Of a stretch of DNA of 64,000 bases, positions 48,996-58,128 are shown piece by piece; the first letter of the stretch is position 1; the number at the start of each line of letters is the position of its first letter. This stretch comes from Candidatus Pelagibacter sp. (GTDB taxonomy: Bacteria > Pseudomonadota > Alphaproteobacteria > Pelagibacterales > Pelagibacteraceae), in assembly GCA_028404615.1 (NCBI GenBank), contig JAOOBT010000003.1:1-64000 (forward strand). The letters are read 5' to 3'. The notes below the pieces were generated by a model, which made no database searches, was not told where the DNA came from, and was given only the letters and a program-made list of their open reading frames with translations. The position numbers and the translations under genes were made by a program.

Positions 48996-49096
48996 ATTTT
49001 AAATTTTAAAATCCACACAATTCTTAATTGTACTATAAAATAATAGACACCTTATACAATTAATATATATGTTAATAAAGAGATTCCATAAATTTT
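48996..49096 (+). promoter_or_regulatory. Divergent region upstream of the TSCPD-domain gene
   Basis: Contains the perfect inverted repeat ACAATT-CTT-AATTGT (49017-49031) followed at once by the -10-like TATAAA (49034-49039). The repeat occupies spacer and upstream bases where an operator could act. No good -35 is visible. Confidence 0.3.
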
Positions 49097-49915
49097 ATGA
49101 AAAAATACATAGTTGAAACTTATTATACTTGCACTTTTAAAACTGTTCATACTTTAAAAGATCTAGATGACGCAGCTTTATCCAAAATTGATCAAAGAAC
49201 CGACGGTGAAGTTGAAGTCATTGACGTTAAACTTAACAATAGAAAGACAAAGAAAATTGGTAGCATTAAGGGTGACAAAGTTAAAAGTGATAAATTAGGA
49301 AAAAATTTATCTGAAAGTATTTCTAATGAAATAAAAAAACCGTCGAATAATCAAAAAGATAATACGGTAAACTTAAAAGTTAAGAGTAACGCTAGATTTA
49401 GAATGCCGGATAGAAGGAAAGGTTATATTCAAAAGGCACAAATAGGGGATCACAAAGTTTATCTTCATACTGGTGAATATGATGATGGAAAAATTGGAGA
49501 AATATTCATCGATACAAATAAAGAAGGCGAACTTGTTAAGGCAATGATGAATAATTTTGCAATAGCTATTTCTTTAGGTTTGCAATACGGAGTTCCGCTC
49601 GAAGAATATGTGGACGCATTTATTGATACTAAATTTGAACCATCAGGAAATGTTATAGGAAACGATCGAATACTAAGTGCATCATCAATTCTTGATTACG
49701 TTTTTAGAGAGCTCGCTATTTCATATTTAGGTAAAGAGGAACTAGCTCATACTCCATCGATTGCTAGTGCTAAAAATTTAGACGCTGGAAATGATGAAGA
49801 TAAATTTTTAAAAATTGTTAAAAACATTACTTCCAAAGGTTTTGTAAGAAGTAACTATGAGGAAAAATTAGTAGACCTCTCTGATGTAAGGATTAATCTT
49901 AAAACTAAAAACTAA
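49097..49915 (+). CDS. Stand-alone TSCPD-domain protein homologous to the C-terminus of class II (B12) ribonucleotide reductase
   Basis: A 272-residue protein with no radical-generating or catalytic RNR core. Residues 102-212 ([79 protein letters not shown]) closely follow the C-terminal TSCPD region of alphaproteobacterial NrdJ as I know it. Residues 1-55 ([15 protein letters not shown] onward, ending in a basic LNNRKTKK) form a separate small domain that I do not recognise, joined by a charged linker. It could be a split-off NrdJ part working in trans, or a nucleotide-sensing relic. The gene is alone on its strand. Confidence 0.72.
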   Translation: MKKYIVETYYTCTFKTVHTLKDLDDAALSKIDQRTDGEVEVIDVKLNNRKTKKIGSIKGDKVKSDKLGKNLSESISNEIKKPSNNQKDNTVNLKVKSNARFRMPDRRKGYIQKAQIGDHKVYLHTGEYDDGKIGEIFIDTNKEGELVKAMMNNFAIAISLGLQYGVPLEEYVDAFIDTKFEPSGNVIGNDRILSASSILDYVFRELAISYLGKEELAHTPSIASAKNLDAGNDEDKFLKIVKNITSKGFVRSNYEEKLVDLSDVRINLKTKN

Positions 49916-51699
49916 TTTTTTTTAATATCTTTTTTAAGACCGAGTTCCTTTAATTGTTTATCGTTTATGTCTGAGGGTGCTTGCATCATTAAGTCTTGAG
50001 CATTTTGGTTCATGGGAAAAAGCGTCACCTCTCTGATATTTTCTTTATCAGCTAACAACATTACTATTCTATCAATTCCTGGGGCTATTCCTCCATGCGG
50101 TGGAGCACCGAAATTGAATGCATTAATCATTCCGCTAAACTTTTCATCGACATCTCTTTTACTATAGCCTGCTATAGAAAATAATTTATACATTAATTCA
50201 GGAATATGATTTCTAATTGCGCCTGAAGAAAGTTCAACTCCATTACATACAATATCATATTGATAAGCTTTTATCTCCAATGGTTTTTCAAAATTTAAAT
50301 CTTTTAATTCTCCTTGAGGCATTGAAAACGGGTTGTGACTAAATACTATTTTTTTTAAATTTTCATCAAACTCATACATTGGATAATCTATAATCCAGCA
50401 AAATGCGAATTTATCATTATCTAGTAAATTTAATTCTCTTGCGATTTTATCTCTAGCTAACGATAAAATTTTTTCTACTTCTTTTTCTTTACCACAAGCA
50501 AAAAAAATACTATCCCCTACTTTTGCATCGCTAATTTTCATAAGTTCTTTTAATGAATTTTCACTAAAAAATTTTCCAACAGGACCTTTACCTTTTAGTT
50601 GCTTATCATGTTCTATGGTAAAATACGCCAAACCGGAAGCACCTTGCTCTTTAGCCCACTTATCAATATTATCAAAAAAACTTCTGGGTTTATCTTTGGT
50701 ATTTGGTGTTACAATAGCTCTAACAATAGATCCTGAATTTACCAATTTTTTAAATAGATCAAATTTTACGTCATCTCTTTTAAAAATATCAGTAATACTT
50801 TGTATGATTAATGGATTTCTTAAATCAGGTTTATCTGTTCCATATTTTTCCATTGTTTCTTTGTATGTTATTCTTGGAAATTTCTCATTTAAGATTTTTT
50901 TTGTTGAAAAATTTTTAAATAAACTAATCATTAATTTTTCTACAACGCTAAAAACATCCTCTTGTTCCACAAAAGACATTTCTAAGTCTAATTGATAAAA
51001 TTCTCCAGGACTTCTATCTGCTCTTGCATCTTCATCTCTAAAGCATGGTGCGATTTGAAAATATTTATCAAAACCCGAAACCATTATTAATTGTTTAAAT
51101 TGTTGTGGCGCCTGAGGTAAGGCATAAAATTTTCCTGGATTTAATCGACTTGGAACTAGAAAGTCTCTTGCGCCTTCTGGACTTGAAGATGTTAATATTG
51201 GGGTTTGATACTCTAAGAATCCAAGTTTTAACATTTCAGATCTAATAAATGATATAACTTTTGATCTTAAAATTATATTTTTATGCATTTCTTCTCTTCT
51301 TAAATCAAGAAATCTATATTTTAATCTAATTTCCTCTGGGTAATCTTGATCTCCAAAAACAGGCATTGGTAATTCTTTTGCACTAGACAGAACTTCAATG
51401 GATTCTATTGATATTTCAATTTTCCCGGTTTTCAAATCTAGATTTTCAGTTTCGCTAGATCTTTTTATTACTTTTCCGCTTATCTTTAAAACAGACTCTG
51501 GTTTTAATTTTTCTAAGATTGGAAAAAATTTGTTTTTGTTTTCTATCACGCACTGTGTCATTCCAAAATGATCTCTAAGATCAATGAATAGCAAATTTCC
51601 ATGATCTCTTTTCCTATGTAACCAGCCAGAAAGATGAATTTTTTTATTGATGTCTTTTTCACTTAGTTCTGAGCAGTTATGTGTTCTATATTTATTCAT
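49912..51699 (-). CDS. aspS: Aspartyl-tRNA synthetase
   Basis: Class II synthetase charging tRNA-Asp (a tRNA-Asp gene lies at 14431). In 595 residues, an N-terminal OB anticodon domain ([22 protein letters not shown]) is followed by class II motif 2 [19 protein letters not shown], the bacterial GAD insertion, and motif 3 [13 protein letters not shown]. It is co-directional with hdaA, with a 4-base overlap. Confidence 0.97.
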   Translation of the reverse strand: MNKYRTHNCSELSEKDINKKIHLSGWLHRKRDHGNLLFIDLRDHFGMTQCVIENKNKFFPILEKLKPESVLKISGKVIKRSSETENLDLKTGKIEISIESIEVLSSAKELPMPVFGDQDYPEEIRLKYRFLDLRREEMHKNIILRSKVISFIRSEMLKLGFLEYQTPILTSSSPEGARDFLVPSRLNPGKFYALPQAPQQFKQLIMVSGFDKYFQIAPCFRDEDARADRSPGEFYQLDLEMSFVEQEDVFSVVEKLMISLFKNFSTKKILNEKFPRITYKETMEKYGTDKPDLRNPLIIQSITDIFKRDDVKFDLFKKLVNSGSIVRAIVTPNTKDKPRSFFDNIDKWAKEQGASGLAYFTIEHDKQLKGKGPVGKFFSENSLKELMKISDAKVGDSIFFACGKEKEVEKILSLARDKIARELNLLDNDKFAFCWIIDYPMYEFDENLKKIVFSHNPFSMPQGELKDLNFEKPLEIKAYQYDIVCNGVELSSGAIRNHIPELMYKLFSIAGYSKRDVDEKFSGMINAFNFGAPPHGGIAPGIDRIVMLLADKENIREVTLFPMNQNAQDLMMQAPSDINDKQLKELGLKKDIKKN

Positions 51700-52352
51700 T
51701 GATTTAATACTTTTTTTATTAGATTAATATTAATTGATTTTCCAGTAGATAAAGATAATTCATCAACTTCTTTAAGAAATTTAAACATTTTTTCATAAGA
51801 TCTTTCTACATTATTTATTATGAAATCTGAAATTTTTGGATTTATGCTTATTTGTTTTTCAGACAAAGTCTTTGAGATTATTACTTTTAGCAATTCATCA
51901 GTTGGCAACTCTATACCTATGAATAAAAAACTATTTATTCTTGATTTTAAATCCTTTAATTCAAAACTTATATTTTTTATAGAGGGATTGGAATTAATTA
52001 AAATATAATTATCTAATTGTTTTGATTGGTTTAAAATCGTGTAAAATAATTTTTCTTCAATATTATTATCAAAGTTATCTATAATTAAACAATCAATATT
52101 ATCTAAATCTTTAATAATTGAATCGTTGATATTTAAAGCATCAATTAATTCAATTTTTTCAATTTTTTTTTCTAAAATTTTAGCTAAATGTGTTTTTCCT
52201 GATCCTGAGGCTCCATAGATGTTTAGCCATTTTCCTGGCCAAGATGGCCAGCTTTCAATCAATTTGTACGCTGTAAAATTATTTGTTGCGACAAAAAAAT
52301 CCTGCTCATAATATCTTTTTGAAAAAGGAAATTTGAAAATAAGTTGGTCCAT
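51696..52352 (-). CDS. hdaA: DnaA-related regulatory protein HdaA
   Basis: AAA+ protein that promotes hydrolysis of DnaA-bound ATP after initiation (RIDA) while attached to the replication clamp. The 218 residues carry an N-terminal clamp-type motif (QLIFKF), Walker A GASGSGKTHL (47-56) and a Walker B-like CLIIDNFD, and lack the DnaA DNA-binding domain IV. The setting beside DUF2066 and divergent purM-purN is typical of alphaproteobacteria. Confidence 0.88.
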   Translation of the reverse strand: MDQLIFKFPFSKRYYEQDFFVATNNFTAYKLIESWPSWPGKWLNIYGASGSGKTHLAKILEKKIEKIELIDALNINDSIIKDLDNIDCLIIDNFDNNIEEKLFYTILNQSKQLDNYILINSNPSIKNISFELKDLKSRINSFLFIGIELPTDELLKVIISKTLSEKQISINPKISDFIINNVERSYEKMFKFLKEVDELSLSTGKSININLIKKVLNQ

Positions 52353-52353
52353 A

Positions 52354-53400
52354 CTAAAGAGTTTTTATAACCCACTGATCTCTAATCAAAGAAAGATTTA
52401 TATTTTCTTTTTTCAGTTGATTAATAATTTTATCTAATTTGCCTAAATATTTAATTCTTAAATTCATAGAGTCTTTATTAAAGTCCTGAACATAGATATT
52501 TTCAATTGACTCTATATTTTTTATTCTTGCATTTAAAATTACTAAATTGCTTTTTTTATTTAAATCTAATTTTACATTTAAAAAGGATGGAGTTCTTATA
52601 TCAATTAAGTTTGCTGATTTAATTAAATTTGTTAGCTCTAATTTTAAATCTTTAATAATTTTCTCATTAAATTTATCAACTTTTAAATCTTTTCTTTTAA
52701 AGCTGAAATTTTTAGAAATATTTTTCCCTTGTATTTTTGCTTTAATATAAACCTTTCCTGCTTCTTTTTTATTTTGTTCAATTAAAATTAGAGCTAAATT
52801 TTTGTTCGTATATTCTTTAAATAAGTCTCTGATTTCCAAGTTTATTAAATTTTTTTTGCTTTTATTTACGTATTGGATGATTTCAATATTTTCTATTGGA
52901 AGATTAAATTCAATTAAGTTTTCTTTATTAAGATTGTTCCAATTTTCATAAAAATAATTATTATTGAAAATAAAAACTTCTTCACCTTTAATTAATATTG
53001 GTAAAATATATATCTCTTTATCTGAAATTTCTGAATAAGAAATTCCTCTTTCAAAAAATAAATTGTGAATTTTATCTTTATCAAATGTAACGCTGAAATT
53101 GACAAATTCTTTACTATTTTTTTTTTCTAAAAGGTTATTAATTTGATAATATGTAACCAGTTGTTTTATTGAGGCAAAGCTTAAGTCAGACAATTTTGCA
53201 CTATCTTCTTTTAAAAGAATTTTTTCTTTCAATTGATCAAACCCTTTTTGGATAGCTTTTTCAGCTAAAGCGTTATTTGTTACTCTATTTTTTTTTTCTA
53301 ACTCAATATTATTAACACTAAACAGGTTACTCTCAGATAAAACAGTTTCAGTTTTTAAAAAAATAACTAAAATAAAAATAATTTGTTTAAACGTTTTCAT
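52354..53400 (-). CDS. DUF2066 family exported protein
   Basis: A 348-residue protein with a signal peptide (about residues 1-22). Pfam DUF2066 features are visible: the alternating LAEKAIQKGFDQLKEKI region, LVTYYQINN, a conserved YILPILIKGEEVFIFNNN segment and a C-terminal half related to repeated alpha/beta units. Function unknown; it is commonly beside hdaA and purM. It is divergent from purM with a 23-base gap. Confidence 0.8.
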   Translation of the reverse strand: MKTFKQIIFILVIFLKTETVLSESNLFSVNNIELEKKNRVTNNALAEKAIQKGFDQLKEKILLKEDSAKLSDLSFASIKQLVTYYQINNLLEKKNSKEFVNFSVTFDKDKIHNLFFERGISYSEISDKEIYILPILIKGEEVFIFNNNYFYENWNNLNKENLIEFNLPIENIEIIQYVNKSKKNLINLEIRDLFKEYTNKNLALILIEQNKKEAGKVYIKAKIQGKNISKNFSFKRKDLKVDKFNEKIIKDLKLELTNLIKSANLIDIRTPSFLNVKLDLNKKSNLVILNARIKNIESIENIYVQDFNKDSMNLRIKYLGKLDKIINQLKKENINLSLIRDQWVIKTL

Positions 53401-53423
53401 AAAAATTAATAATCAATTTATAA

Positions 53424-54452
53424 ATGAAAAAAAGTAAAAATAGTTATAAAAAAAGCGGTGTTAACATTTCATTAGCCAATAAATTGGTTCAACATATATC
53501 TAAAATATCCAAAAAAAACGTCAAAAAAAAGAATAGACCTTCAAAAAAAGATATTATAGGTGGATTTGGTTCATTGTTTGATATTAGCAAACTAAAAATT
53601 AAAGATCCCGTAATAGTTTCATGTACAGATGGGGTTGGTACTAAAATTGATTTAACTAATAAATTTAAAAAATTCGATACTATTGGAATAGATTTAGTAG
53701 CAATGTGTGTAAATGATTTAATAGTCCAAGGGGCAAAACCATTATTTTTTTTAGATTATATTGCAGTAGGAAAATTAGATTTGAAAAAAACAAAAAAAAT
53801 TTTAAAAGGTATTTTTAAAGGGTGTGAATTATCTGATTGTAAATTAATAGGTGGCGAAACAGCTGAAATGCCAGGTATTTACTCCAAAGATAAATTTGAT
53901 TTAGCAGGTTTTAGCGTCGGAATAGTTTCAAAACAAAAAATTTTAGATAAAAAAAATGTTAAAAAAGATGATATTGTTTTAGCTATTCCTTCAAACGGAA
54001 TACATTCAAACGGATACTCTTTAGTAAGATCAATCTTAAAAAAAAATAAATTGCCTCATCAATTAAAAAAAGAGATTCTTAAGCCTACTAAAATTTACGC
54101 AAAAGAAATTTTAAAATTAACTAGCAGAAATCTTATTAATTCAGCCGCCCATATAACGGGTGGGGGTTTAATTGAAAATTTATTGAGATCTATTCCTGAA
54201 AATTTAACTCTAGATATAAATTTATCTAAAATCAAAATATTAAAAATTTTTAAATGGTTAAAGAGCAAAAATATCTCTGATAAAGAAATGATAAGAACTT
54301 TTAATTGTGGAGTTGGTTTCTGTATAATTGTTCCAAAAAAAAACATAATTAAAATTAAAAAAATATTTCCTAAAAATTTTATGCCTTATGAAATTGGGTA
54401 TATTTCAAAAGGTAAAAGGAAAGTAAATTTACGTAAATCATTAAAATGGTAA
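53424..54452 (+). CDS. purM: Phosphoribosylformylglycinamidine cyclo-ligase
   Basis: Fifth step of purine synthesis (AIR synthetase). The 342 residues show SCTDGVGTKIDL, ALVAMCVNDLIVQGAKP-type sequence, GGETAEMPGIY and HITGGGLIENL. It is very lysine-rich, in line with local AT content. It overlaps purN by 7 bases. Confidence 0.97.
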   Translation: MKKSKNSYKKSGVNISLANKLVQHISKISKKNVKKKNRPSKKDIIGGFGSLFDISKLKIKDPVIVSCTDGVGTKIDLTNKFKKFDTIGIDLVAMCVNDLIVQGAKPLFFLDYIAVGKLDLKKTKKILKGIFKGCELSDCKLIGGETAEMPGIYSKDKFDLAGFSVGIVSKQKILDKKNVKKDDIVLAIPSNGIHSNGYSLVRSILKKNKLPHQLKKEILKPTKIYAKEILKLTSRNLINSAAHITGGGLIENLLRSIPENLTLDINLSKIKILKIFKWLKSKNISDKEMIRTFNCGVGFCIIVPKKNIIKIKKIFPKNFMPYEIGYISKGKRKVNLRKSLKW

Positions 54453-55009
54453 AAAAAAATACTTGTGTTTTTATTTCAGGACAAGGAACGAATCTTAAAA
54501 ATCTGATTTTTCATTCAAGAGATAAAAGTTTTCCAATTAAAATTAGTTTAGTCATAACTAATAAAAAAGAGGCATTTGGAATTAATCTTGCAAAAAAATT
54601 TCAAATTCCTTGTATTTTTATTGATACTAAATTTAAAAATTACGAAAACAAAATTTTATTAAATTTAAAGAAATATAATATAAATTTTATCTGCCTTGCT
54701 GGTTTCATGAAAATAATCTCAAAAAAAATAATTAATACATATCAAGGTAAAATAATTAATATTCACCCTTCTCTTCTACCAAAATTTAAAGGCCTTAACA
54801 CTTTCGCCAGAATGTTAAAAAATAAAGAAAAAAAGGCAGGATGCACTGTACATTTTGTTAGTGCAAAACTAGATAGCGGCAACGTTATTATTCAAAAAAA
54901 TTTTAATATAAGTGATAAAGATAATGAAATAACATTAAAAAATAAGACACAAAAATTAGAGTACAGAGCTTTTCCAGAGGCAATTATAAGAATATTTAGA
55001 TATATCTAA
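54446..55009 (+). CDS. purN: Phosphoribosylglycinamide formyltransferase (folate-dependent)
   Basis: Third step of purine synthesis. The 187 residues contain the catalytic Asn-His pair in INIHPSLLPKFKG and the Asp in AKLDSGNVI, with GCTVHFV between. SGQGTNLKNL forms the phosphate site. The stop overlaps ndk convergently by 4 bases (CTAA). Confidence 0.95.
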   Translation: MVKKNTCVFISGQGTNLKNLIFHSRDKSFPIKISLVITNKKEAFGINLAKKFQIPCIFIDTKFKNYENKILLNLKKYNINFICLAGFMKIISKKIINTYQGKIINIHPSLLPKFKGLNTFARMLKNKEKKAGCTVHFVSAKLDSGNVIIQKNFNISDKDNEITLKNKTQKLEYRAFPEAIIRIFRYI

Positions 55010-55416
55010 TTTTTGAAGAAAAATCCTATTTCTTTTTTAGCGTTATCTAATGAGTCTGATCCATGTACAGAATTTTTGTCAATAGAAATTCCATAAAGTT
55101 TTCTGATTGTATTTTCCTCAGCATCCTTTGGATTGGTTGCTCCCATAAGTTTCCTATAAGACATAACCGCATTTTCACCCTCTAAAATCATTACAACAAT
55201 AGGTCCTGAAGAGAGATAAGCGCATAAATCGTTATAAAAAGGTTTGGATTGATGAACTTTGTAAAATTCTGCTGCTTCATCCTTTGTTATATGTAACTTT
55301 TTAACATCTTTAATATTTAAATTATTTTTTACGAAAATATTTTTAATTTCTTCAACTAAATTTCTTTCAACTGCATCAGGCTTTATAATTGATAATGTTT
55401 GTTCTGTGTTACTCAT
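55006..55416 (-). CDS. ndk: Nucleoside-diphosphate kinase
   Basis: Balances NTP and dNTP pools by phosphate transfer through a phosphohistidine. Start at MSNTEQTLSIIKPDA gives 136 residues; an ATG 12 bases upstream is less typical. Active-site His lies in NSVHGSDS, with KLMGATNPKDA and TIRKLYG before it. It overlaps the pepA stop by 8 bases. Confidence 0.97.
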   Translation of the reverse strand: MSNTEQTLSIIKPDAVERNLVEEIKNIFVKNNLNIKDVKKLHITKDEAAEFYKVHQSKPFYNDLCAYLSSGPIVVMILEGENAVMSYRKLMGATNPKDAEENTIRKLYGISIDKNSVHGSDSLDNAKKEIGFFFKN

Positions 55417-56866
55417 AATTTTCTTCAATTAATTGATTAAGTAACCTAACGCCAAAACCAGTTGCTCCTCCTGAATTGAGAGCTCCTCCATATTTTGAAA
55501 AGGCCATACCAGCGATATCCAAATGTGCCCAAGGAGTTTTATTTAAAATAAATCTTTGCAAAAACTGAGCAGCAGTAGTTGATCCGGCGCCCCCTACATA
55601 ATTAATATTTTGAACGTCAGCATTTTTAGAATTCATTAACTTATCATAATTTTTATGAAGTGGCATTCTCCATAATTTTTCTTCAACTTTTTCACCAGCT
55701 TTTATTATTTGTTTTGAAAGCCTATCGTCATTCGAAAAAAGTCCAGCATATTCAGATCCTAAACTTACAATTATCGCTCCTGTCAAAGTAGCTAAATCTA
55801 TTATAAATTTTGGTTTATATTTTTTTTCTGTAAATGATAATGCATCAGCTAAAACTAATCTACCTTCAGCATCTGTGTTCAATACTTCAATTGTTTTTCC
55901 ACTATATGATTTCACAATATCCCCAGGTCTTTGAGCTACACCGCTAACCATATTCTCCACGAGACCTACAACACCAACTGCATTAATTTTTGCTTTTCTT
56001 AGAGCCAAGCTTTTCATTAAACCAACCACTGCTGCAGAGCCTGCCATATCATAGGTCATGTCTTCCATAAATCTTGCAGGCTTCAATGAATAACCTCCAG
56101 TATCAAAGGTTACACCTTTTCCTACAAAGGCTAATGGCTTAGATTTATTTTTTGCACCATTCCACTCCATTGTAACAAGATATGATCCTCTTATGCTTCC
56201 CATGCCTACTCCTAGTAAAGCATTCATACCAAGTTTTTTTAATTTTTTTTGATCATAAACATTTATTTTTAAACCATCTTTTCTTAAGGAATTTAATCTT
56301 TTGGCATATTCATCTGGATGTAAAACATTTCCAGGTTCAGATACTAGATCGCGTGCATAAAAAGTTCCTTCCTCTAAAGCTTTGAATTTTAATTGATTTT
56401 GAGTTGAAGGTTTATTTTTGCTTCCAGAAATATTAAGCGTGATAATTCTGGAATCTTTTTTTGTTTTATATTTTTTAAATTCGTAAGATTTTAATTTAAA
56501 TCCATGGAGAAAATGACTAACAAAATTCTCATTATTTCCTAATACACTATCAGAATTTAAAATATACTCACTATTTTTCCCATGATTTACTCTTTTATAA
56601 AATTCAGCACCTAAATTTTCTATGTCAGATGATTTTAAATCATTTTTGATTGAAATTATTATGATTTTTTTTTTGGAATTGACTTCAAAAACTAATAAGT
56701 TTTTTTTGAGGTCGTTAGATTTGAGTAAATCGCTTATGTAAGAATATTCAGAAGTAGAAAGATATTTTTTTAAAACATTTATATTAAATTTATCATTACA
56801 AAATAAAACTAAATTGTGTGAGGACTTGCTAATTGCTTGTTTTGAGTAAGTAATTTTTACAGACAT
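55409..56866 (-). CDS. pepA: Leucyl aminopeptidase (M17)
   Basis: Cytosolic two-metal aminopeptidase. Metal and catalytic residues occur in VGKGVTFDTGGYSLKP, YDMAGSAAVVG and the signature NTDAEGRLVLADAL. The start at MSVKITYSKQAIS gives 485 residues, the family length. The frame stays open 35 codons further upstream, but that leader is hydrophobic and unlike M17 enzymes. It is followed by ndk. Confidence 0.93.
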   Translation of the reverse strand: MSVKITYSKQAISKSSHNLVLFCNDKFNINVLKKYLSTSEYSYISDLLKSNDLKKNLLVFEVNSKKKIIIISIKNDLKSSDIENLGAEFYKRVNHGKNSEYILNSDSVLGNNENFVSHFLHGFKLKSYEFKKYKTKKDSRIITLNISGSKNKPSTQNQLKFKALEEGTFYARDLVSEPGNVLHPDEYAKRLNSLRKDGLKINVYDQKKLKKLGMNALLGVGMGSIRGSYLVTMEWNGAKNKSKPLAFVGKGVTFDTGGYSLKPARFMEDMTYDMAGSAAVVGLMKSLALRKAKINAVGVVGLVENMVSGVAQRPGDIVKSYSGKTIEVLNTDAEGRLVLADALSFTEKKYKPKFIIDLATLTGAIIVSLGSEYAGLFSNDDRLSKQIIKAGEKVEEKLWRMPLHKNYDKLMNSKNADVQNINYVGGAGSTTAAQFLQRFILNKTPWAHLDIAGMAFSKYGGALNSGGATGFGVRLLNQLIEENYE

Positions 56867-57003
56867 ATTTTTTAAATATTTTTCAATTTGGGTTGAGAGG
56901 TATATATGATCAAATATGTAACATTTCAATGTAAAATTTGTCATAATTAAACCATTGATTGAATTTATCAAATGGATGCATTATCTATATACAAACTTAA
57001 AAA
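56867..57003. promoter_or_regulatory. Divergent intergenic region between pepA and lptF
   Basis: 137 bases when pepA begins at 56866. It must hold promoters for both directions. TTGAAT (56959-56964) with TATCTA 17 bases later is a weak plus-strand candidate for lptF. Nothing else is clear. Confidence 0.3.
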
Positions 57004-58128
57004 ATGCTAAAAAACAAAATTTATCAAAACTTTTTAATTGAAATTACAAAAAATTTTTTACTTTTTTTGTTAGTTTTTTCACTTATCGCACTTACGGTCA
57101 GAGCGGTGAATTTTTTAGATTTAATTGTAGATAGTGGCTACCCTACCTCTACATATTTTGCTTACAGCTTTTTTAACCTTTTTGGATTGATACCAAAGTT
57201 CATACCTATATCTTTTTTAATAGCTTTAATGATGTTTATACTTAGACGCGATGCAGGCGAATTTACTATTTTATGGACATCAGGAGTTGATAAAATGAAA
57301 GTAGTAAATGTTATGTTGCTTAATTCAATTTTAATTTTAATTTTTTACATTATTTTTTCATCGATACTTTCACCAAGTGCTTTAAATAAATCTAGGCAAC
57401 TACTTAGTAACGATAAATTTAATTCTTTCTTACCAACTATAAGATCAAATCAATTTGGTGATACCTTTGTCGGTTTAACCATAATAGTAGATAAAAAAAA
57501 AGACATGGCAATTGAAAATGTATTTCTTCATGACACAGCAAATAATTTAAAAAATTTATCATCTGACAGTGAAAATACTCATAGTACCACCGTAATAGCT
57601 AAAAAGGGTTTAGTAGATAAAAAAAGATTATCATTGATAGAGGGTCAAATTATTTCGAGTAAAAAAGACAGTCAAGAAAATGAATTAATAATTTTTGATC
57701 AATTGGATATTGATTTAACAAATTATAATACGAGTACAATTAAGCAACCCAAAATTCAAGAGACATCTACTATAAAAATTATAAATTGTTTATTCTTAAA
57801 AAATAAAGATAAAGATTTTTGCAATGAAGGTTCCAGAAAAGAAATCATACCAAACTTTATAAGAAGATTGATACTACCTTTTTACATTCCCTCTATAGTT
57901 TTAATCTGCTCTTTTCTTCTTTTGAAAACCAAAAAGATGTATCTAAATAAATTTTTCATATTTACTTATAGTCTTATCATTTTAATATTTACTGAACTAT
58001 TTTTAAGATATACAGGTCTATCTACATCGATAAAATTTATTTATATATTTTCACCTTTTGTAATTTTTTTCTTTTTATATCTAATTTTATTTTACTCTTT
58101 TTCAAACAAGAGGATTTTAAATGAATAA
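57004..58128 (+). CDS. lptF: LPS export ABC permease LptF
   Basis: One of two inner-membrane permeases of the LptB2FGC lipopolysaccharide extractor. The 374 residues show three N-terminal helices, a periplasmic beta-jellyroll (about 130-285) and three C-terminal helices, as in the YjgP/YjgQ family. FIPISFLIALMMFILRR and REFTILWTSG-like FTILWTSGVDKMKV form the conserved coupling region. It overlaps lptG by 8 bases. Confidence 0.93.
   Translation: MLKNKIYQNFLIEITKNFLLFLLVFSLIALTVRAVNFLDLIVDSGYPTSTYFAYSFFNLFGLIPKFIPISFLIALMMFILRRDAGEFTILWTSGVDKMKVVNVMLLNSILILIFYIIFSSILSPSALNKSRQLLSNDKFNSFLPTIRSNQFGDTFVGLTIIVDKKKDMAIENVFLHDTANNLKNLSSDSENTHSTTVIAKKGLVDKKRLSLIEGQIISSKKDSQENELIIFDQLDIDLTNYNTSTIKQPKIQETSTIKIINCLFLKNKDKDFCNEGSRKEIIPNFIRRLILPFYIPSIVLICSFLLLKTKKMYLNKFFIFTYSLIILIFTELFLRYTGLSTSIKFIYIFSPFVIFFFLYLILFYSFSNKRILNE

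Noticed and set aside
56867..56971. Upstream start extending PepA by 35 residues
   Set aside because: M17 enzymes are about 485 residues and begin near MSVKITYSK; the extra part is hydrophobic and lies in the divergent promoter gap.
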